The notes: a model not told the origin generated them from the sequence alone. Shown: positions 9,416-19,545, counted from the first letter of the stretch. The stretch: DNA of 64,000 nucleotides from Roseihalotalea indica (GCF_022458895.1 NZ_JAINFL010000001.1:186001-250000); one strand, 5' to 3'. Made by a program: numbers and translations.

Positions 9416-10026
9416 GCGAAGAGCAACTCGTATAAACTTTACATAACTAAAATAGAATTTATTCTGATAATTAGGAAAGAATCCACTTTCTAACGAAAGT
9501 CTTATCTGGTCGGGCAGGTAATCGTTACCGGAGGCGGTCAGCAGGAGGCCAAGTTTTTCATATAGCCTCCTGCTACCTCATTAAAAGAAATCAGAATAAT
9601 GGGTGATATACATACAAGTCAATGGTAGCAGGTTCTTTTACCTTTAGATTAAACCCAAAGCTGGTGAAAGTATACCAACCGATACGGGTTACACTATTCC
9701 TCCATGTCTACTACTGCCTCATGGTATAGTGACTTTCTCATCATAGTAAGCCAATCTCAAACCTCAATTAACCGTCAGTTTCTTAACGTTTTATCTGCAC
9801 ATTTTTATGAAGCCTCCTAAGGGCGACAATCTGCTGTTGCTACTATTCTATGAGGTGTTTTATTTAGTAACATATTCAAGTAAAAGGATAGTATATTGAT
9901 ATTTTGTTCTTTATTTATGTAAATAAAATGTTTTTTATTCTGCATAATTTGCTTTTTGCAAAATATTTTCTGAAAATTTAATTTGTTAGCCTATATAAGG
10001 AACTGGCTACACTATCCTTTACCCTT
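9416..10026. other. Intergenic region with repeat and AT-rich promoter zone
   Basis: 611 bases without a convincing gene. The first third holds a dispersed repeat copy (described separately). The last 150 bases before the sigma-factor gene are very AT-rich with several T-tracts, as expected for its promoter; I could not fix a single -33/-7 pair. Confidence 0.5.
9502..9580 (-). repeat. Dispersed hairpin repeat, copy 1
   Basis: Contains a 10-bp perfect hairpin (AGCAGGAGGC 9540-9549 / GCCTCCTGCT 9565-9574). Bases 9502-9529 match, in reverse complement, 42286-42313 with one difference in about 28. It also shares the 15-mer GCCTCCTGCTGACCG (reverse complement here) with the copy at 10631. Size about 80-95 bp, noncoding, no ORF: a REP- or MITE-like family. 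Confidence 0.75.
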
Positions 10027-10605
10027 ATGCCCGATCTAAGCAAAAGAAGCGAAAAGAGACTCATTCGCCAGTTGAAAAATGGTAACGAACGTGCGTTTGA
10101 ATGCATTTACGATCAGTACTGGCAGGCGTTGTTCAACCAGGCATACAAACGATTACCCCAACCAGAGATTGTTAAGGAGCTAATTCAAGATTTGTTTACG
10201 GAGCTATGGCAGAAAAGGGAAGCTCTTGATGTGCGCTCATCGCTATCGGGTTATTTGCATGTTGCCTTACGGTATAAGATATTCAATTACATAAAGGCTG
10301 AAATTGTGCGGGAAAAATACCTTGACTCGCTGCTGCCTTCTTCGGGTAGTAGGCTGGTAGAAGAACATATTTTTTTCCATGAGTTAGCAGCAGCCTATGA
10401 AAAAGAAATTCATCATTTGCCGCCTCAGGCGCAGCGGGTGTATGTGCTCAGGCACCAACAGTCATTGAGTTACGCTCAAATTGCAGAAACTCTGCATATC
10501 TCAGTAAGCACCGTAGAGAAGCATATGATCAAAGCACTGAAGATTATTCGGGAGAACCTTAAAGAGTATGCCGTTACCGTAGGGGTGGTGCTACTGTATT
10601 ATTAA
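10027..10605 (+). CDS. ECF sigma-70 factor (FecI-like, Bacteroidota type)
   Basis: 192 aa. Sigma region 2 occupies about residues 12-85 (AFECIYDQYW, IVKELIQDLFTELW) and region 4 about residues 130-180 (LPPQAQRVYVLRHQQ, then helix-turn-helix YAQIAETLHISVSTVEKH). The family recruits RNA polymerase to the promoter of a linked SusC/SusD operon when released by its FecR anti-sigma factor. The next gene on the strand is that FecR, then SusC with an STN signalling domain, then SusD, so the whole cascade is present. A 215-bp gap carrying a dispersed repeat separates it from fecR. Confidence 0.93.
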   Translation: MPDLSKRSEKRLIRQLKNGNERAFECIYDQYWQALFNQAYKRLPQPEIVKELIQDLFTELWQKREALDVRSSLSGYLHVALRYKIFNYIKAEIVREKYLDSLLPSSGSRLVEEHIFFHELAAAYEKEIHHLPPQAQRVYVLRHQQSLSYAQIAETLHISVSTVEKHMIKALKIIRENLKEYAVTVGVVLLYY

Positions 10606-10630
10606 TAGACCTTATTATGATTGCTTTTAA

Positions 10631-10702
10631 TAACGTACTAGGAAGAGGCTGGTAGGCGGCAGGTCCCTCTGTACAGCCTCCTGCTGACCGTTTTCAGTAA
10701 CG
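10631..10702 (+). repeat. Dispersed hairpin repeat, copy 2
   Basis: Lies between the sigma factor and FecR genes. It shares the start ACGTANTAGGAAG and the end TAACG with the copy at 42217, and the 15-mer GCCTCCTGCTGACCG with copy 1. The inverted-repeat arms (TAGGCGGCAGG / CCTCCTGCT) are less perfect than in copy 1. Confidence 0.65.
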
Positions 10703-10820
10703 CTTTTCGGTATAACTTCTAATGGGTATTTCTTTTTTCATCAGAGAGTAAAAAAATATTTTGAACGGAGTGGAGGTATTGCCGCAGTAAGTTGACTCTA
10801 CTTATGAAGGCCCACTGAAC

Positions 10821-11813
10821 ATGGAGAAGGAAAAACTTCACATACTGCTGGAAAAATACCTTAAAGGGAAGTGCTCTCCTGAGGAAGAGCAGGAGCTGAT
10901 GAACTGGTACGCTTCGTTTGAACAACGAGAGAATTTTACCGATTCGCTAAATGAGCGGGATCAGCATAGATTGGGCCAAAGTATGCGCAGGGCGATAGCA
11001 CAGAATATTACAAAGCAAGATAAACCAACCCTACGCACTAAAATAATTCGCTGGCCTGGGTTTATCTTGACAACCGCTGCCGCATTGGTACTGATAACAG
11101 TCGGGTGGGTATACTATCTCACTTTGAGTCAGGAAGTTACTTACCAAACGGCTTATGGTGAAATTAAGACTATTACATTGCCAGACCAGTCAGTGGCCAC
11201 GTTAAATGGTCATTCTGTCTTGCGGATAAAAGAGCAATGGAGCTGGTGGGCAGATCGGGAGGTATGGTTGGAAGGTGAAGCTTTCTTTTCAGTAACTCAC
11301 CAGCAGAATAACCAGCACTTTGTGGTGCATACTCCCGGGCTGGTGAGTGTAAAAGTGCTAGGCACGGAGTTCAATGTTTCACAACGATCGTCCGGCACCA
11401 GCATAGCATTAGCTTCAGGCAGTATTAGTCTTCATATAGGCAAACCGTTAGATAAAAATCAGGTAGCCGCAGTGCCGATGGAACCGGGAGAGGTGGTGAC
11501 GTTGAGCCCAAACCAGGAAAGTTATAAAAAGCATAAGGTTAAAAATATTGAAGCCTATTCCGCCTGGAAGAAGCAAAAATTATTACTTAACCGTACCAGC
11601 CTGGAAGAGTTGCTCACCAGCTTGCAAGAAACGCACGGACTCAAACTGAAAGTGACGGAAAGGAAGTTGCTGGATAGAAAAGCATCCGGAACATTGCCCT
11701 TATCAAGATCGGCCGGGCAACTAATGCGCAATCTGGCAGCTCTCTATGATTTGGTGCCAGTGGCAGAAAATGACTATACGATTCTTAGCGATGGGGCGAG
11801 GCAGCAGGAATAA
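10821..11813 (+). CDS. FecR-family anti-sigma factor
   Basis: 330 aa. The cytoplasmic N-terminal part (1-80) has the usual L-x-K-Y-L-x-G-x-C/x-x-E-E start that binds the sigma factor. A single membrane helix lies near residues 78-98. The periplasmic FecR domain (about 110-215) begins with the typical T-x-x-G-E-x-K-x-I-T-L-P-D-x-S motif, and the C-terminal DUF4974/STN-like domain (about 250-325) is expected to contact the N-terminal domain of the SusC partner. Context: ECF sigma upstream, SusC with STN domain downstream. This makes it the transducer of substrate binding at the outer membrane. Confidence 0.93.
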   Translation: MEKEKLHILLEKYLKGKCSPEEEQELMNWYASFEQRENFTDSLNERDQHRLGQSMRRAIAQNITKQDKPTLRTKIIRWPGFILTTAAALVLITVGWVYYLTLSQEVTYQTAYGEIKTITLPDQSVATLNGHSVLRIKEQWSWWADREVWLEGEAFFSVTHQQNNQHFVVHTPGLVSVKVLGTEFNVSQRSSGTSIALASGSISLHIGKPLDKNQVAAVPMEPGEVVTLSPNQESYKKHKVKNIEAYSAWKKQKLLLNRTSLEELLTSLQETHGLKLKVTERKLLDRKASGTLPLSRSAGQLMRNLAALYDLVPVAENDYTILSDGARQQE

Positions 11814-11984
11814 AGTAATAACCTAAATAGGTAGCCATACACCCAACAACAACCCATTATACTGACGAACGCCTGTTTTCGTCGGCCTGTCCGACGTGTG
11901 TTCATACATGGCTAATGACAAGCTCAGCCCATTAAATAGCTTTTGTGCACTTGCATTATTTCTCACTTCAAAAACAACAATTTT

Positions 11985-14900
11985 ATGAAGAGAACTTTTA
12001 CCATCATCAGCATTATTTTGCTGGTTAGTAGCGGAGTAGCACCGTTAAAAGCGCAGGTTTTAGCCGCTCGCGCACCTGCTGCTACCCGAGATCCGGCACA
12101 GCCCGATCAGTCTCTAATCAGGTTGCAGGAAGGATTAAAGGCTTTAGAAAAAAAGCACCACATATCCATTGCCTACCGGGTTGGCCTGCTGGAAGACAAG
12201 CAAGTAAAAAAACAACCGCTAGCCGATAAAACAACCTCACCGGAGGAAGACCTGGAAAAAATACTGGAAGGTTCTGGGCTACAATTTAAACGAGCCGACA
12301 CCGGGTTCTACATCATTTACTCAGAAGAAAACAATGCTTCCAAGACTCAGCTTCCGGTAAGGTCCACTCCCAAAGCAAAAACCCTGGAAAAAAATATCAG
12401 CGGCATTGTAACGGACGAAGACGGTATCGGCCTGCCAGGGGTGAACGTGCTGATTAAAAGCACCGCCATTGGCACCATCACCGATATTGAAGGAAGTTTC
12501 GAACTTAGCGCTCCCGACAGTGCCTCTACGCTGATTTTTTCCTTCGTGGGGTACATGACCAAAGAGGTTGATATAAATAATCAGTCTAACGTAAATGTCG
12601 TGCTGCAGTCGGATGCTCGGGAGCTTTCGGAAGTAGTAGTGACCGCATTGGGCATTGAGCGGGAAGAACGCTCCCTGGGCTACGCCGTGCAGGAAATCAG
12701 AACCGAGGGTATTGAGGAAGCGCGGGAAACTAATATCGTCAACTCACTGCAAGGCCGGGTAGCCGGGGTGCAGATTGCCGGATCATCTGGTAATATCGGT
12801 GGTTCATCTCGCATTCTGATTCGGGGGGCCAGCTCAGTATCCGGGAACAACCAGCCGCTGTTCGTGGTAGACGGTACTCCCATTGACAACTCTAACTTTA
12901 ATAGCGATGATACCGAAAAGGCCAATGGCGGAATTGACTACGGTAACGCTGCCCAGGACCTGAACCCGGATGACATCGCTTCAATCTCTGTCTTAAAAGG
13001 ACCCAGCGCAGCGGCTCTGTACGGTTCGCGAGCGGCCAATGGAGTGATTCTAATCACTACCAAAAGCGGAAAGGGCACCGATGGCATTGGTGTGAGTGTA
13101 AATTCTAATACCACCTTCAGCGAAGTATATATTTTACCTGACTACCAGAACGAGTACGGCGGCGGCTATAAGCAGGTATTTGATATGTACAATGGCGAAC
13201 CCATTGTAGCCACCCAGGCTGACGAAAGCTGGGGACCCCGACTGGACGGACGACTGGTACGGCAATGGTACAGCTTTTACCCCGACGACCCGGACTACGG
13301 CCAAATGACTCCCTGGGTGGCGCATCCTGATAACGTAAGAAACTTTTATGAAACCGGAGTGAATCTCTCCAACAACGTCGCTATTTCAGCGGGGGGAGAA
13401 AAGGTGAGTGCCCGATTATCGTATACCAATCTCGACCAAAGTGGGGTTTTTCCCTTTAGCGATCTGAAGCGCAACACGTTCAGCCTGAGCACTGATGCAA
13501 ACATCACCGATAAGCTGAAAGCCAGTGTGCGGCTAAACTATATCAAATCCAAAGTGAACGGTCGGCCCGTCACGGGTGATTATATTGGCGATGGTGCCCA
13601 GAGTGTGCAGTCATCGTTCAATACCTGGTTTGAGCGGCAGATTGATCTGGACCGGCTGAAAAACACCAAAACCGCTGATGGATTGCAACGCCTCTGGAAT
13701 CTGTCGGGTCCGGAAGATCTCACACCTTTTTACTGGAACAACCCGTACTGGGAGCTACAAGAGGCTTCTAACCAGGATCAGCGAGAGCGCGTATTCGGTA
13801 ATGTCTCTCTCTCGTATCAGCTTAACGATCACCTCAACCTGACCGGCTGGGTGCGTACCGATTTCTACGACGACCGCCGCGAAGCCTGGACCCCGGTGGG
13901 GCACGTCAACATCAGCTCTTATTCGGAAGACATTCGTAAGGTGAACGAAACCAACTACGAGTTTCTGGCCCAGTACACCCGCGACCTGCTAGGCAATAAC
14001 GTATCCCTCACCGCCAACCTGGGAGCCAATCGACGGGTTCAAACCCTGTACAGCAACGAAGCCAAAACCAATGGCGGTCTGAGTGTGCCGTACTTCTACA
14101 CCCTGGAGGCTTCCAAAGATCGACCGACAATCCGTGATTTTTCTTCGGAGCGCATGGTGAACAGTGTATACGGTAGCATGAACCTGGGTTTTAAGGACAT
14201 TGTCTACGTAGATGCCTCGTTGCGCAACGACTGGTCGTCGACCCTGCCGATCACCGATAACTCGTATCTGTACCCTGCCTTCTCGGGCAGTTTGGTGTTT
14301 TCAGAGCTGGTACCTGAACTGGATTTCCTCTCTTTTGGAAAAGTGCGGGCAGGCTGGGCCCGGGTAGGAAACGATACTGATCCTTATCGCTTGTATCAGA
14401 TTTATGAGCCGTTTGGTTCGTTTGGCAGCACCCCGCTGTTTACCGTACCCAATACGCTGAACAATACCCAGCTCAAGCCGGAGATTACCACCTCGTATGA
14501 AGCGGGTATCGAGCTTCGCTTCTTCAATAATCGCGTAGGGTTGGACGCTACCTACTACCAGAATGTAGCTACTAATCAGATTATTCAGTTGCCGGTGTCG
14601 GGCACTTCCGGGAACGAGTTTAACATTGTGAATGCCGGAAAAATGACCAACGATGGTGTGGAGCTGATGCTGAATGCGGTACCGCTGGAGCTGGGAAGCG
14701 GTTTTGTGTGGGAAGTGGTCGTAAACTTCGCCAAAAACAATAACAAGGTCGTTAGCCTGGCCGAAGGGCAGGAAAATTACCAGTTAGCTGATCATCGGGT
14801 GACCATCAACGCCCGGGTGGGAGAACCTTACGGAACCATTGTGGGTGATGGCTTCAAAGTTAATGAAAACGGCGAACGACTGGTAGACAGCGAAGGCTAC

Positions 14901-15488
14901 TACGTGCGGGAGTTCGGAAAGGTGCTGGGCAATGTGATGGCCGATTACACTGGCGGCATCATGAACTCCTTCTCCTACAAAGGTTTTAGCCTGAGCGGCC
15001 TGATCGACTTCCAGAAAGGCGGCGATCTGTTCGTAGGTACCCGGGCTGTGGGTGTGTATGCTGGTTTGTTATCCGAAACTGTCGGGATGAACGATCGGGG
15101 TGTACCTATGCGTAACCCGGTAGATGAAAACGGCGGCATTCGGGCGGAAGGAGTGCTGGAAAGTGGTCAGGAAAATACCCAGTACGTTGAGGCGGTGGAT
15201 TTCTTGAAAGATGTCAGCGGTATTGATGAGTATAGCATCTTCGACGCCAGTTTCATCAAGCTTCGCGAACTGAGGTTTGGCTATACCTTTCCAAGAAGGT
15301 TCTTCGAGAGCACGCCTATTCAGAGTGTATCCTTCAGCCTGGTGGGAAGAAACCTGGCGCTGCTGTACACCAAAGTGCCGCACGTAGACCCGGAAACCAC
15401 TTTAGGTTCGGGGAATGTGCAGGGAGTGGAAAACTCTCAGTTGCCCAGCACCCGCTCGTTGGGCTTCAACGTCAATGTTAAGTTTTAA
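11985..15488 (+). CDS. SusC/RagA-family TonB-dependent transporter with STN domain
   Basis: 1167 aa counted from MKRTFT, the Met directly before the signal peptide (ending LKAQ); an in-frame Met at 11943 would add 14 residues ahead of it. Order: STN (secretin/TonB short N-terminal) domain about residues 45-105, carboxypeptidase-like regulatory domain about 140-220, SusC signature SEVVVTALGI and plug about 225-360 with DIASISVLKGPSAAALYGS, then a large 22-strand-type barrel to the C-terminal aromatic strand (LGFNVNVKF). It imports a ligand captured by the SusD lipoprotein encoded next, using TonB energy, and the STN domain signals to FecR. Substrate cannot be read from the sequence; the linked amine oxidase hints at an amine-containing compound. 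Confidence 0.95.
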   Translation: MKRTFTIISIILLVSSGVAPLKAQVLAARAPAATRDPAQPDQSLIRLQEGLKALEKKHHISIAYRVGLLEDKQVKKQPLADKTTSPEEDLEKILEGSGLQFKRADTGFYIIYSEENNASKTQLPVRSTPKAKTLEKNISGIVTDEDGIGLPGVNVLIKSTAIGTITDIEGSFELSAPDSASTLIFSFVGYMTKEVDINNQSNVNVVLQSDARELSEVVVTALGIEREERSLGYAVQEIRTEGIEEARETNIVNSLQGRVAGVQIAGSSGNIGGSSRILIRGASSVSGNNQPLFVVDGTPIDNSNFNSDDTEKANGGIDYGNAAQDLNPDDIASISVLKGPSAAALYGSRAANGVILITTKSGKGTDGIGVSVNSNTTFSEVYILPDYQNEYGGGYKQVFDMYNGEPIVATQADESWGPRLDGRLVRQWYSFYPDDPDYGQMTPWVAHPDNVRNFYETGVNLSNNVAISAGGEKVSARLSYTNLDQSGVFPFSDLKRNTFSLSTDANITDKLKASVRLNYIKSKVNGRPVTGDYIGDGAQSVQSSFNTWFERQIDLDRLKNTKTADGLQRLWNLSGPEDLTPFYWNNPYWELQEASNQDQRERVFGNVSLSYQLNDHLNLTGWVRTDFYDDRREAWTPVGHVNISSYSEDIRKVNETNYEFLAQYTRDLLGNNVSLTANLGANRRVQTLYSNEAKTNGGLSVPYFYTLEASKDRPTIRDFSSERMVNSVYGSMNLGFKDIVYVDASLRNDWSSTLPITDNSYLYPAFSGSLVFSELVPELDFLSFGKVRAGWARVGNDTDPYRLYQIYEPFGSFGSTPLFTVPNTLNNTQLKPEITTSYEAGIELRFFNNRVGLDATYYQNVATNQIIQLPVSGTSGNEFNIVNAGKMTNDGVELMLNAVPLELGSGFVWEVVVNFAKNNNKVVSLAEGQENYQLADHRVTINARVGEPYGTIVGDGFKVNENGERLVDSEGYYVREFGKVLGNVMADYTGGIMNSFSYKGFSLSGLIDFQKGGDLFVGTRAVGVYAGLLSETVGMNDRGVPMRNPVDENGGIRAEGVLESGQENTQYVEAVDFLKDVSGIDEYSIFDASFIKLRELRFGYTFPRRFFESTPIQSVSFSLVGRNLALLYTKVPHVDPETTLGSGNVQGVENSQLPSTRSLGFNVNVKF

Positions 15489-15523
15489 TAAGTCTGTCTT
15501 ATTCACGCTTAAAAGCAAAACCG

Positions 15524-16981
15524 ATGCACAAATTATATCAATACATTCTTTGCCTGAGCCTGATTATGCTGTTCACGCATTGCGACGACGGGTTTGAGGA
15601 AATGAACCAGGACCCTAACAACCCTACCTTCGTACCAACCTCTTACCTGCTGGCGGGTGCTCAAACCAACCTAATGGAAGAGCTTTTCGGGCTTTACAAT
15701 GAGTCGTTTAAACTGAATTTACTGGGTATGCGCTACATGCAGCACTGGTCATCCACGCTCTATACCGATACCGACCGCTACGTGACCATTGAAGAAGATT
15801 TTACTCCAGTTTACTTTAAAGGGCTGCGCGATCTGGAAGAAGTTATCCGATTAAATACAGATGAAGAAACTGTGGGCGAGGCATCTATGTCAGGTCCCGC
15901 AGTAAACCAGATAGCCGTGTCACGTATTCTAAAGGCCTATGCGTACCATAACCTGACGGATATTTGGGGGGACATTCCGTATTCCGAAGCCTTGCTGGGT
16001 TCAGAAAATTCCTCACCCATTTACGATACGCAGGAGCAGATCTATAATTCATTATTAACAGAACTAGATGAAGCCTACACCCAGATTGATGAAGGAGCCG
16101 GAGCCATTGAGGGCGACTTGATCTACGGCGGTGATATGGCTAAGTGGAAGCTCTTTGCCCAGTCGCTGCGGCTGCGGCTAGGCATGCGGCTGTCGGAGGT
16201 AGATCCGGCAAAAGCGCAAACCATCGTGCAGGATGCTCTGACGAAGGGCATATTTATGTCGAATGCCGATAATGCACTGTTTAACTACAACGAGCAGGTG
16301 CCGTTTGTCAACCCCTGGTACAATGAATTTGAACTGGAGACTATCACCCTGGCCGTCACCAATACAATGGTTGATCGGTTGAAGGAACTAAACGATCCCC
16401 GGCTGCCGGCTTTTGCTGAGCCGGCTGATGCCCTGGGAGAATATATTGGGATGCCCTATGGTGTGAATGCAGCCGTAGCCGGAAGTATCAAGAATGAAGA
16501 AGTTTCTCTACCTTCGGACAACGTCATTACTCCTACGTTCCCGGCTATGCTGCAAACCTATACCGAAGTACTTTTCCTGCAAGCCGAGGCCGCCGCGCGA
16601 GGTTGGGCCGGAGGAAATGCCGAACAACTGTATGATGCCGCCATCACCGCGTCTATGGAGCAGTGGGGAATAGCCGAGGCTGATATTGCTGCTTACCTAG
16701 CCCAACCCGAAATTGCCTACGATGCCGCTAACTTCCAAAAGTCTATCGGTGATCAGAAGTGGCTGGCGCTGTACATGCAGGGCATGGAGTCATGGGCCGA
16801 ATGGCGCCGACTGGATTACCCCGAGTTGCAAGCCGCGCCCGATGCTGCTGCCGGTCGGGATATTCCGCGACGGAAAGGTTACCCACTCACTGAAATCACG
16901 CTTAACAAAACCCACTACGAAGAAGCCATCCAGCGGCAGGGCCCTGACCTGATGAGCACCCGCGTATGGTGGGATCAATAA
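15524..16981 (+). CDS. SusD/RagB-family surface lipoprotein
   Basis: 485 aa. Signal peptide with Cys near residue 20 (FTHC) followed by acidic residues, as in surface-exported Bacteroidota lipoproteins. The body is the helical TPR-rich SusD fold: an early N-Q-D-P-N-N-P motif, AKWKLFAQSLRLRLGMR, and a C-terminal ETMARWRRLD-like stretch (SWAEWRRLDYPEL). It follows SusC by 35 bp in the same operon and forms the lid of that transporter, binding substrate on the cell surface. The sequence is of the SusD_2/SusD-like group often paired with peptide or glycan SusC proteins. Confidence 0.93.
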   Translation: MHKLYQYILCLSLIMLFTHCDDGFEEMNQDPNNPTFVPTSYLLAGAQTNLMEELFGLYNESFKLNLLGMRYMQHWSSTLYTDTDRYVTIEEDFTPVYFKGLRDLEEVIRLNTDEETVGEASMSGPAVNQIAVSRILKAYAYHNLTDIWGDIPYSEALLGSENSSPIYDTQEQIYNSLLTELDEAYTQIDEGAGAIEGDLIYGGDMAKWKLFAQSLRLRLGMRLSEVDPAKAQTIVQDALTKGIFMSNADNALFNYNEQVPFVNPWYNEFELETITLAVTNTMVDRLKELNDPRLPAFAEPADALGEYIGMPYGVNAAVAGSIKNEEVSLPSDNVITPTFPAMLQTYTEVLFLQAEAAARGWAGGNAEQLYDAAITASMEQWGIAEADIAAYLAQPEIAYDAANFQKSIGDQKWLALYMQGMESWAEWRRLDYPELQAAPDAAAGRDIPRRKGYPLTEITLNKTHYEEAIQRQGPDLMSTRVWWDQ

Positions 16982-17048
16982 AACCTATATTCATCACTAA
17001 AAAAATGCCTTTCTCAGAGTCACCGGGCGCCGAGCGCTCTCTATCTCG

Positions 17049-17076
17049 CTCAGAGTCTCTCGAAGAGGACTCTGAG
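17049..17076. terminator. Hairpin at end of susCD
   Basis: CTCAGAGTC / GACTCTGAG, 9 bp with a 10-nt loop, 68 bases after the susD stop. A second partial copy (CTCAGAGTC) begins near 17014. No strong T-run follows, so it may only partly terminate and leave the amine oxidase in the same transcript. Confidence 0.45.
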
Positions 17077-17181
17077 TATATTAGGGAATACATAAACGTA
17101 GTATTGCAAGCTTAATCAGTGAACCATAATAAAGTCTATTCACCAATAAAAATATTTTTCACAGAACAAACACTCACACCG

Positions 17182-19269
17182 ATGAAACAACCCTTAATAA
17201 TGAAGATCATGCGTGCCGTTGTTGGATGCCTGTGTATGGGAATGATGCTGGGCAGTGCGTATGCTCAGCAAAACACAACCATGCAGTTCGCGCACCCCTT
17301 AGACCCACTTGATTCCAATGAGATTAAACTAGTGAAGCAGGTGCTGCTTAAAGAGAATAAAGTTCGGAACGATAGCAGCAGCCTGTATTCCATCATCAAC
17401 TTACAGGAACCGCCTAAGGAAGAAGTGCTGGCGTATAAGCCGGGTCAACTCTTCCGCCGGGAAGCCTACGCCTTCGTGTACGACTACCCAACCAACACCC
17501 TGGCTAAAGCGGTGATTGACCTGAAAGAAAGCAAACTGCTATCGTTTGAGGAAATAAAAGACAAGCAGCCGGTGGGTAGCTTCCGGGCTGACTCTATTTC
17601 GGATGATATTTTATCCACCAACGAAGAGTGGGTGGCCGCGTTGAAAAAGCGAGGCATTGAGCCTGATTCGGTAAAGGCGAGCTACGGCAACTTTGCGGCC
17701 GATCTGGGAGTGGCCCCGATGGGTCATCGCGAGAAAATTGTGTCTCCGGTGTACAAAAACAAAAAGTACCGTAGTGTGCCCATCGGTGGGCTGTATGCCT
17801 TCGTAGACCTGACCGATAAGAAAGTACTGAAAATTATTGATCAGGAGCGCGGCTGGTCCGAGCCGGTAGATGCCGAGTATTTTGATGGTGACTCTCTTCA
17901 ATACGATCTGACTGCTCCCAAACCCGTGCTGATTACCCAGCCCGAAGGCACCAACTACCGTATTGAAGGAAATCAGGTGATTTCTCCTTTCTGGAAGTTC
18001 CGCTTCGGAGTGCATAACCGCGAAGGGCTGGTAATTTATGATGTGCAGTATTTTGATCATACCCAGGACAAGTGGCGCTATATCATGTACCGGGGCGGCC
18101 TGGCCGAAATGGTCGTAAACTACGGTTCTCCTGACTTGCTGAATGCTTCTAACAACTACTTTGATGCTGGCGAGTTCCGCTTGTTCCAGAAAGAAGCCCG
18201 CCCTCTCACGGCCGGAGCCGATGCTCCCGAAAACGCTACCTACCTGCCCGCTACACTGCATGACGATTATGGCAGCCCCATCCTGTCCGATAGTGCTATT
18301 GCGGTGTTTGAAGAATACGGCGGGGTGCTGTGGCGCCACGAGAACCATTCCCGACGGGCTACCAATCTGGCGATCAAATACTACATCACGGCCGGAAACT
18401 ATGACTACGGCTTCAAGTGGATTTTCAAAGAAGACGGAGTGATTACTGTAGATACCGAACTGAATGGCATTGCCCACATCCGGGGAGTGGTGCGGGAAAA
18501 AGATGTGCCTAATACGGAAGATGAGTCTTATAACGGCCGTTACTTCGGCACCATCGTAAAGCCGCACGTGGAAGCTAACAACCACCAGCACTTCTTCGTG
18601 TATCGCCTGGATATGGACGTAGACGGGCAAACCAACTCAGTGGCTGAGATGAACAGCGTTTCTGTGCCCAAAGGACTGGAGAACCCCTACGGAAATTCGC
18701 TGGTATCCGAAATGACCATGCTAAAAACCGAGCAGGAAGCCCAACGTGATGCCAAAGCCTCTACTAGTCGGTCGTGGATGGTGATGAACCATGATGTACA
18801 TGATGAGTACGGCCACATGTCTTCTTACATGCTGATGCCCAGTGCCGGTATTACACCGCTGGCAGAGAAAGGTTCGTCGCTCTACAATCGGGCCGAAGTG
18901 CTCTACCACCACTTCTGGGCAACCCCCTACGAGGCTGATGAGATGTACCCCGCCGGTGATTTTCCCGCCAGCAATCAAAAGCATGAAGGCTTACCCAAAT
19001 GGACCGAAGCCGACCGCAGCCTGGAAAATACCGATCTCGTAACCTGGTACGTGGCCGGAGTCACCCACATCGTGCGCCCCGAAGAGTGGCCTATCATGAA
19101 CCAGCACACCGTGTCTATGACCCTGATGCCCTTCGGCTTCATGTCGCGCAACCCTGTGCTAGGCATGCCACCCGCCAAAATACCCGGCGAGTTCACCACC
19201 AGCACCGATGAAGAAACCGACGGCGAAACCCGCATTGACCCCAGCCGGAAAGAAGGCCAGGAGAGATAA
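17182..19269 (+). CDS. Secreted copper amine oxidase
   Basis: 695 aa from the Met of MKQPL; a Met at 17119 is possible but leaves 21 extra polar residues before the signal peptide (ending SAYAQ). The copper amine oxidase signature is clear: NYDY, whose first Tyr (codon 18400) is the residue converted to topaquinone; the copper ligands H-x-H (codons 18583 and 18589, in HQHFFVYRLD) and a later His in PIMNQHTVSM. The family oxidises primary amines to aldehydes with release of ammonia and peroxide, here outside the cytoplasm. It lies behind the sigma/FecR/SusCD cassette, suggesting that the unit imports amine-containing nutrients. An aldehyde dehydrogenase lies 3 kb on. Confidence 0.9.
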   Translation: MKQPLIMKIMRAVVGCLCMGMMLGSAYAQQNTTMQFAHPLDPLDSNEIKLVKQVLLKENKVRNDSSSLYSIINLQEPPKEEVLAYKPGQLFRREAYAFVYDYPTNTLAKAVIDLKESKLLSFEEIKDKQPVGSFRADSISDDILSTNEEWVAALKKRGIEPDSVKASYGNFAADLGVAPMGHREKIVSPVYKNKKYRSVPIGGLYAFVDLTDKKVLKIIDQERGWSEPVDAEYFDGDSLQYDLTAPKPVLITQPEGTNYRIEGNQVISPFWKFRFGVHNREGLVIYDVQYFDHTQDKWRYIMYRGGLAEMVVNYGSPDLLNASNNYFDAGEFRLFQKEARPLTAGADAPENATYLPATLHDDYGSPILSDSAIAVFEEYGGVLWRHENHSRRATNLAIKYYITAGNYDYGFKWIFKEDGVITVDTELNGIAHIRGVVREKDVPNTEDESYNGRYFGTIVKPHVEANNHQHFFVYRLDMDVDGQTNSVAEMNSVSVPKGLENPYGNSLVSEMTMLKTEQEAQRDAKASTSRSWMVMNHDVHDEYGHMSSYMLMPSAGITPLAEKGSSLYNRAEVLYHHFWATPYEADEMYPAGDFPASNQKHEGLPKWTEADRSLENTDLVTWYVAGVTHIVRPEEWPIMNQHTVSMTLMPFGFMSRNPVLGMPPAKIPGEFTTSTDEETDGETRIDPSRKEGQER

Positions 19270-19295
19270 AATAGATAGTAGGAAGTAAAAAACAG

Positions 19296-19325
19296 AAAAG
19301 CCACTGATCACTCAGCGGCTTTTTT
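19296..19325 (+). terminator. Intrinsic terminator after amine oxidase
   Basis: AAAAGCCACTGA / TCAGCGGCTTTT with one mismatch, followed by T6. It begins 27 bases after the stop codon. A nearly identical terminator lies 250 bases downstream. Confidence 0.85.
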
Positions 19326-19414
19326 GCTTATAATTCAATTGTAATTTAAGTCCTGATTAATCAAAAGTGGCATCTATTGATTTTCATGATGGCAGCCCTT
19401 TAGCCGGGCAGGCT

Positions 19415-19443
19415 CATACTTTTTCCATCGATGAAAAAGTATG
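19415..19443. repeat. Inverted repeat
   Basis: CATACTTTTTC / GAAAAAGTATG, an 11-bp perfect stem with a 7-nt loop, between the two terminators. No gene is visible in the 345 bases around it. Possibly a mobile-element remnant or a dispersed palindrome. Confidence 0.5.
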
Positions 19444-19545
19444 CAAAAAATCTAGGAAACCTTGAAACTCACTTCGTTCGGACAGCAAGCTTTCCCTGCT
19501 AATCTATAACTTATTCATCGCCCTATAGATATAAATCTGTATAAG

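Noticed and set aside
17611..18630. 339-codon ORF on the minus strand
   Set aside because: It is entirely antisense to the copper amine oxidase, whose topaquinone and copper motifs are intact; the minus-strand translation matches no family and is a codon-usage shadow.
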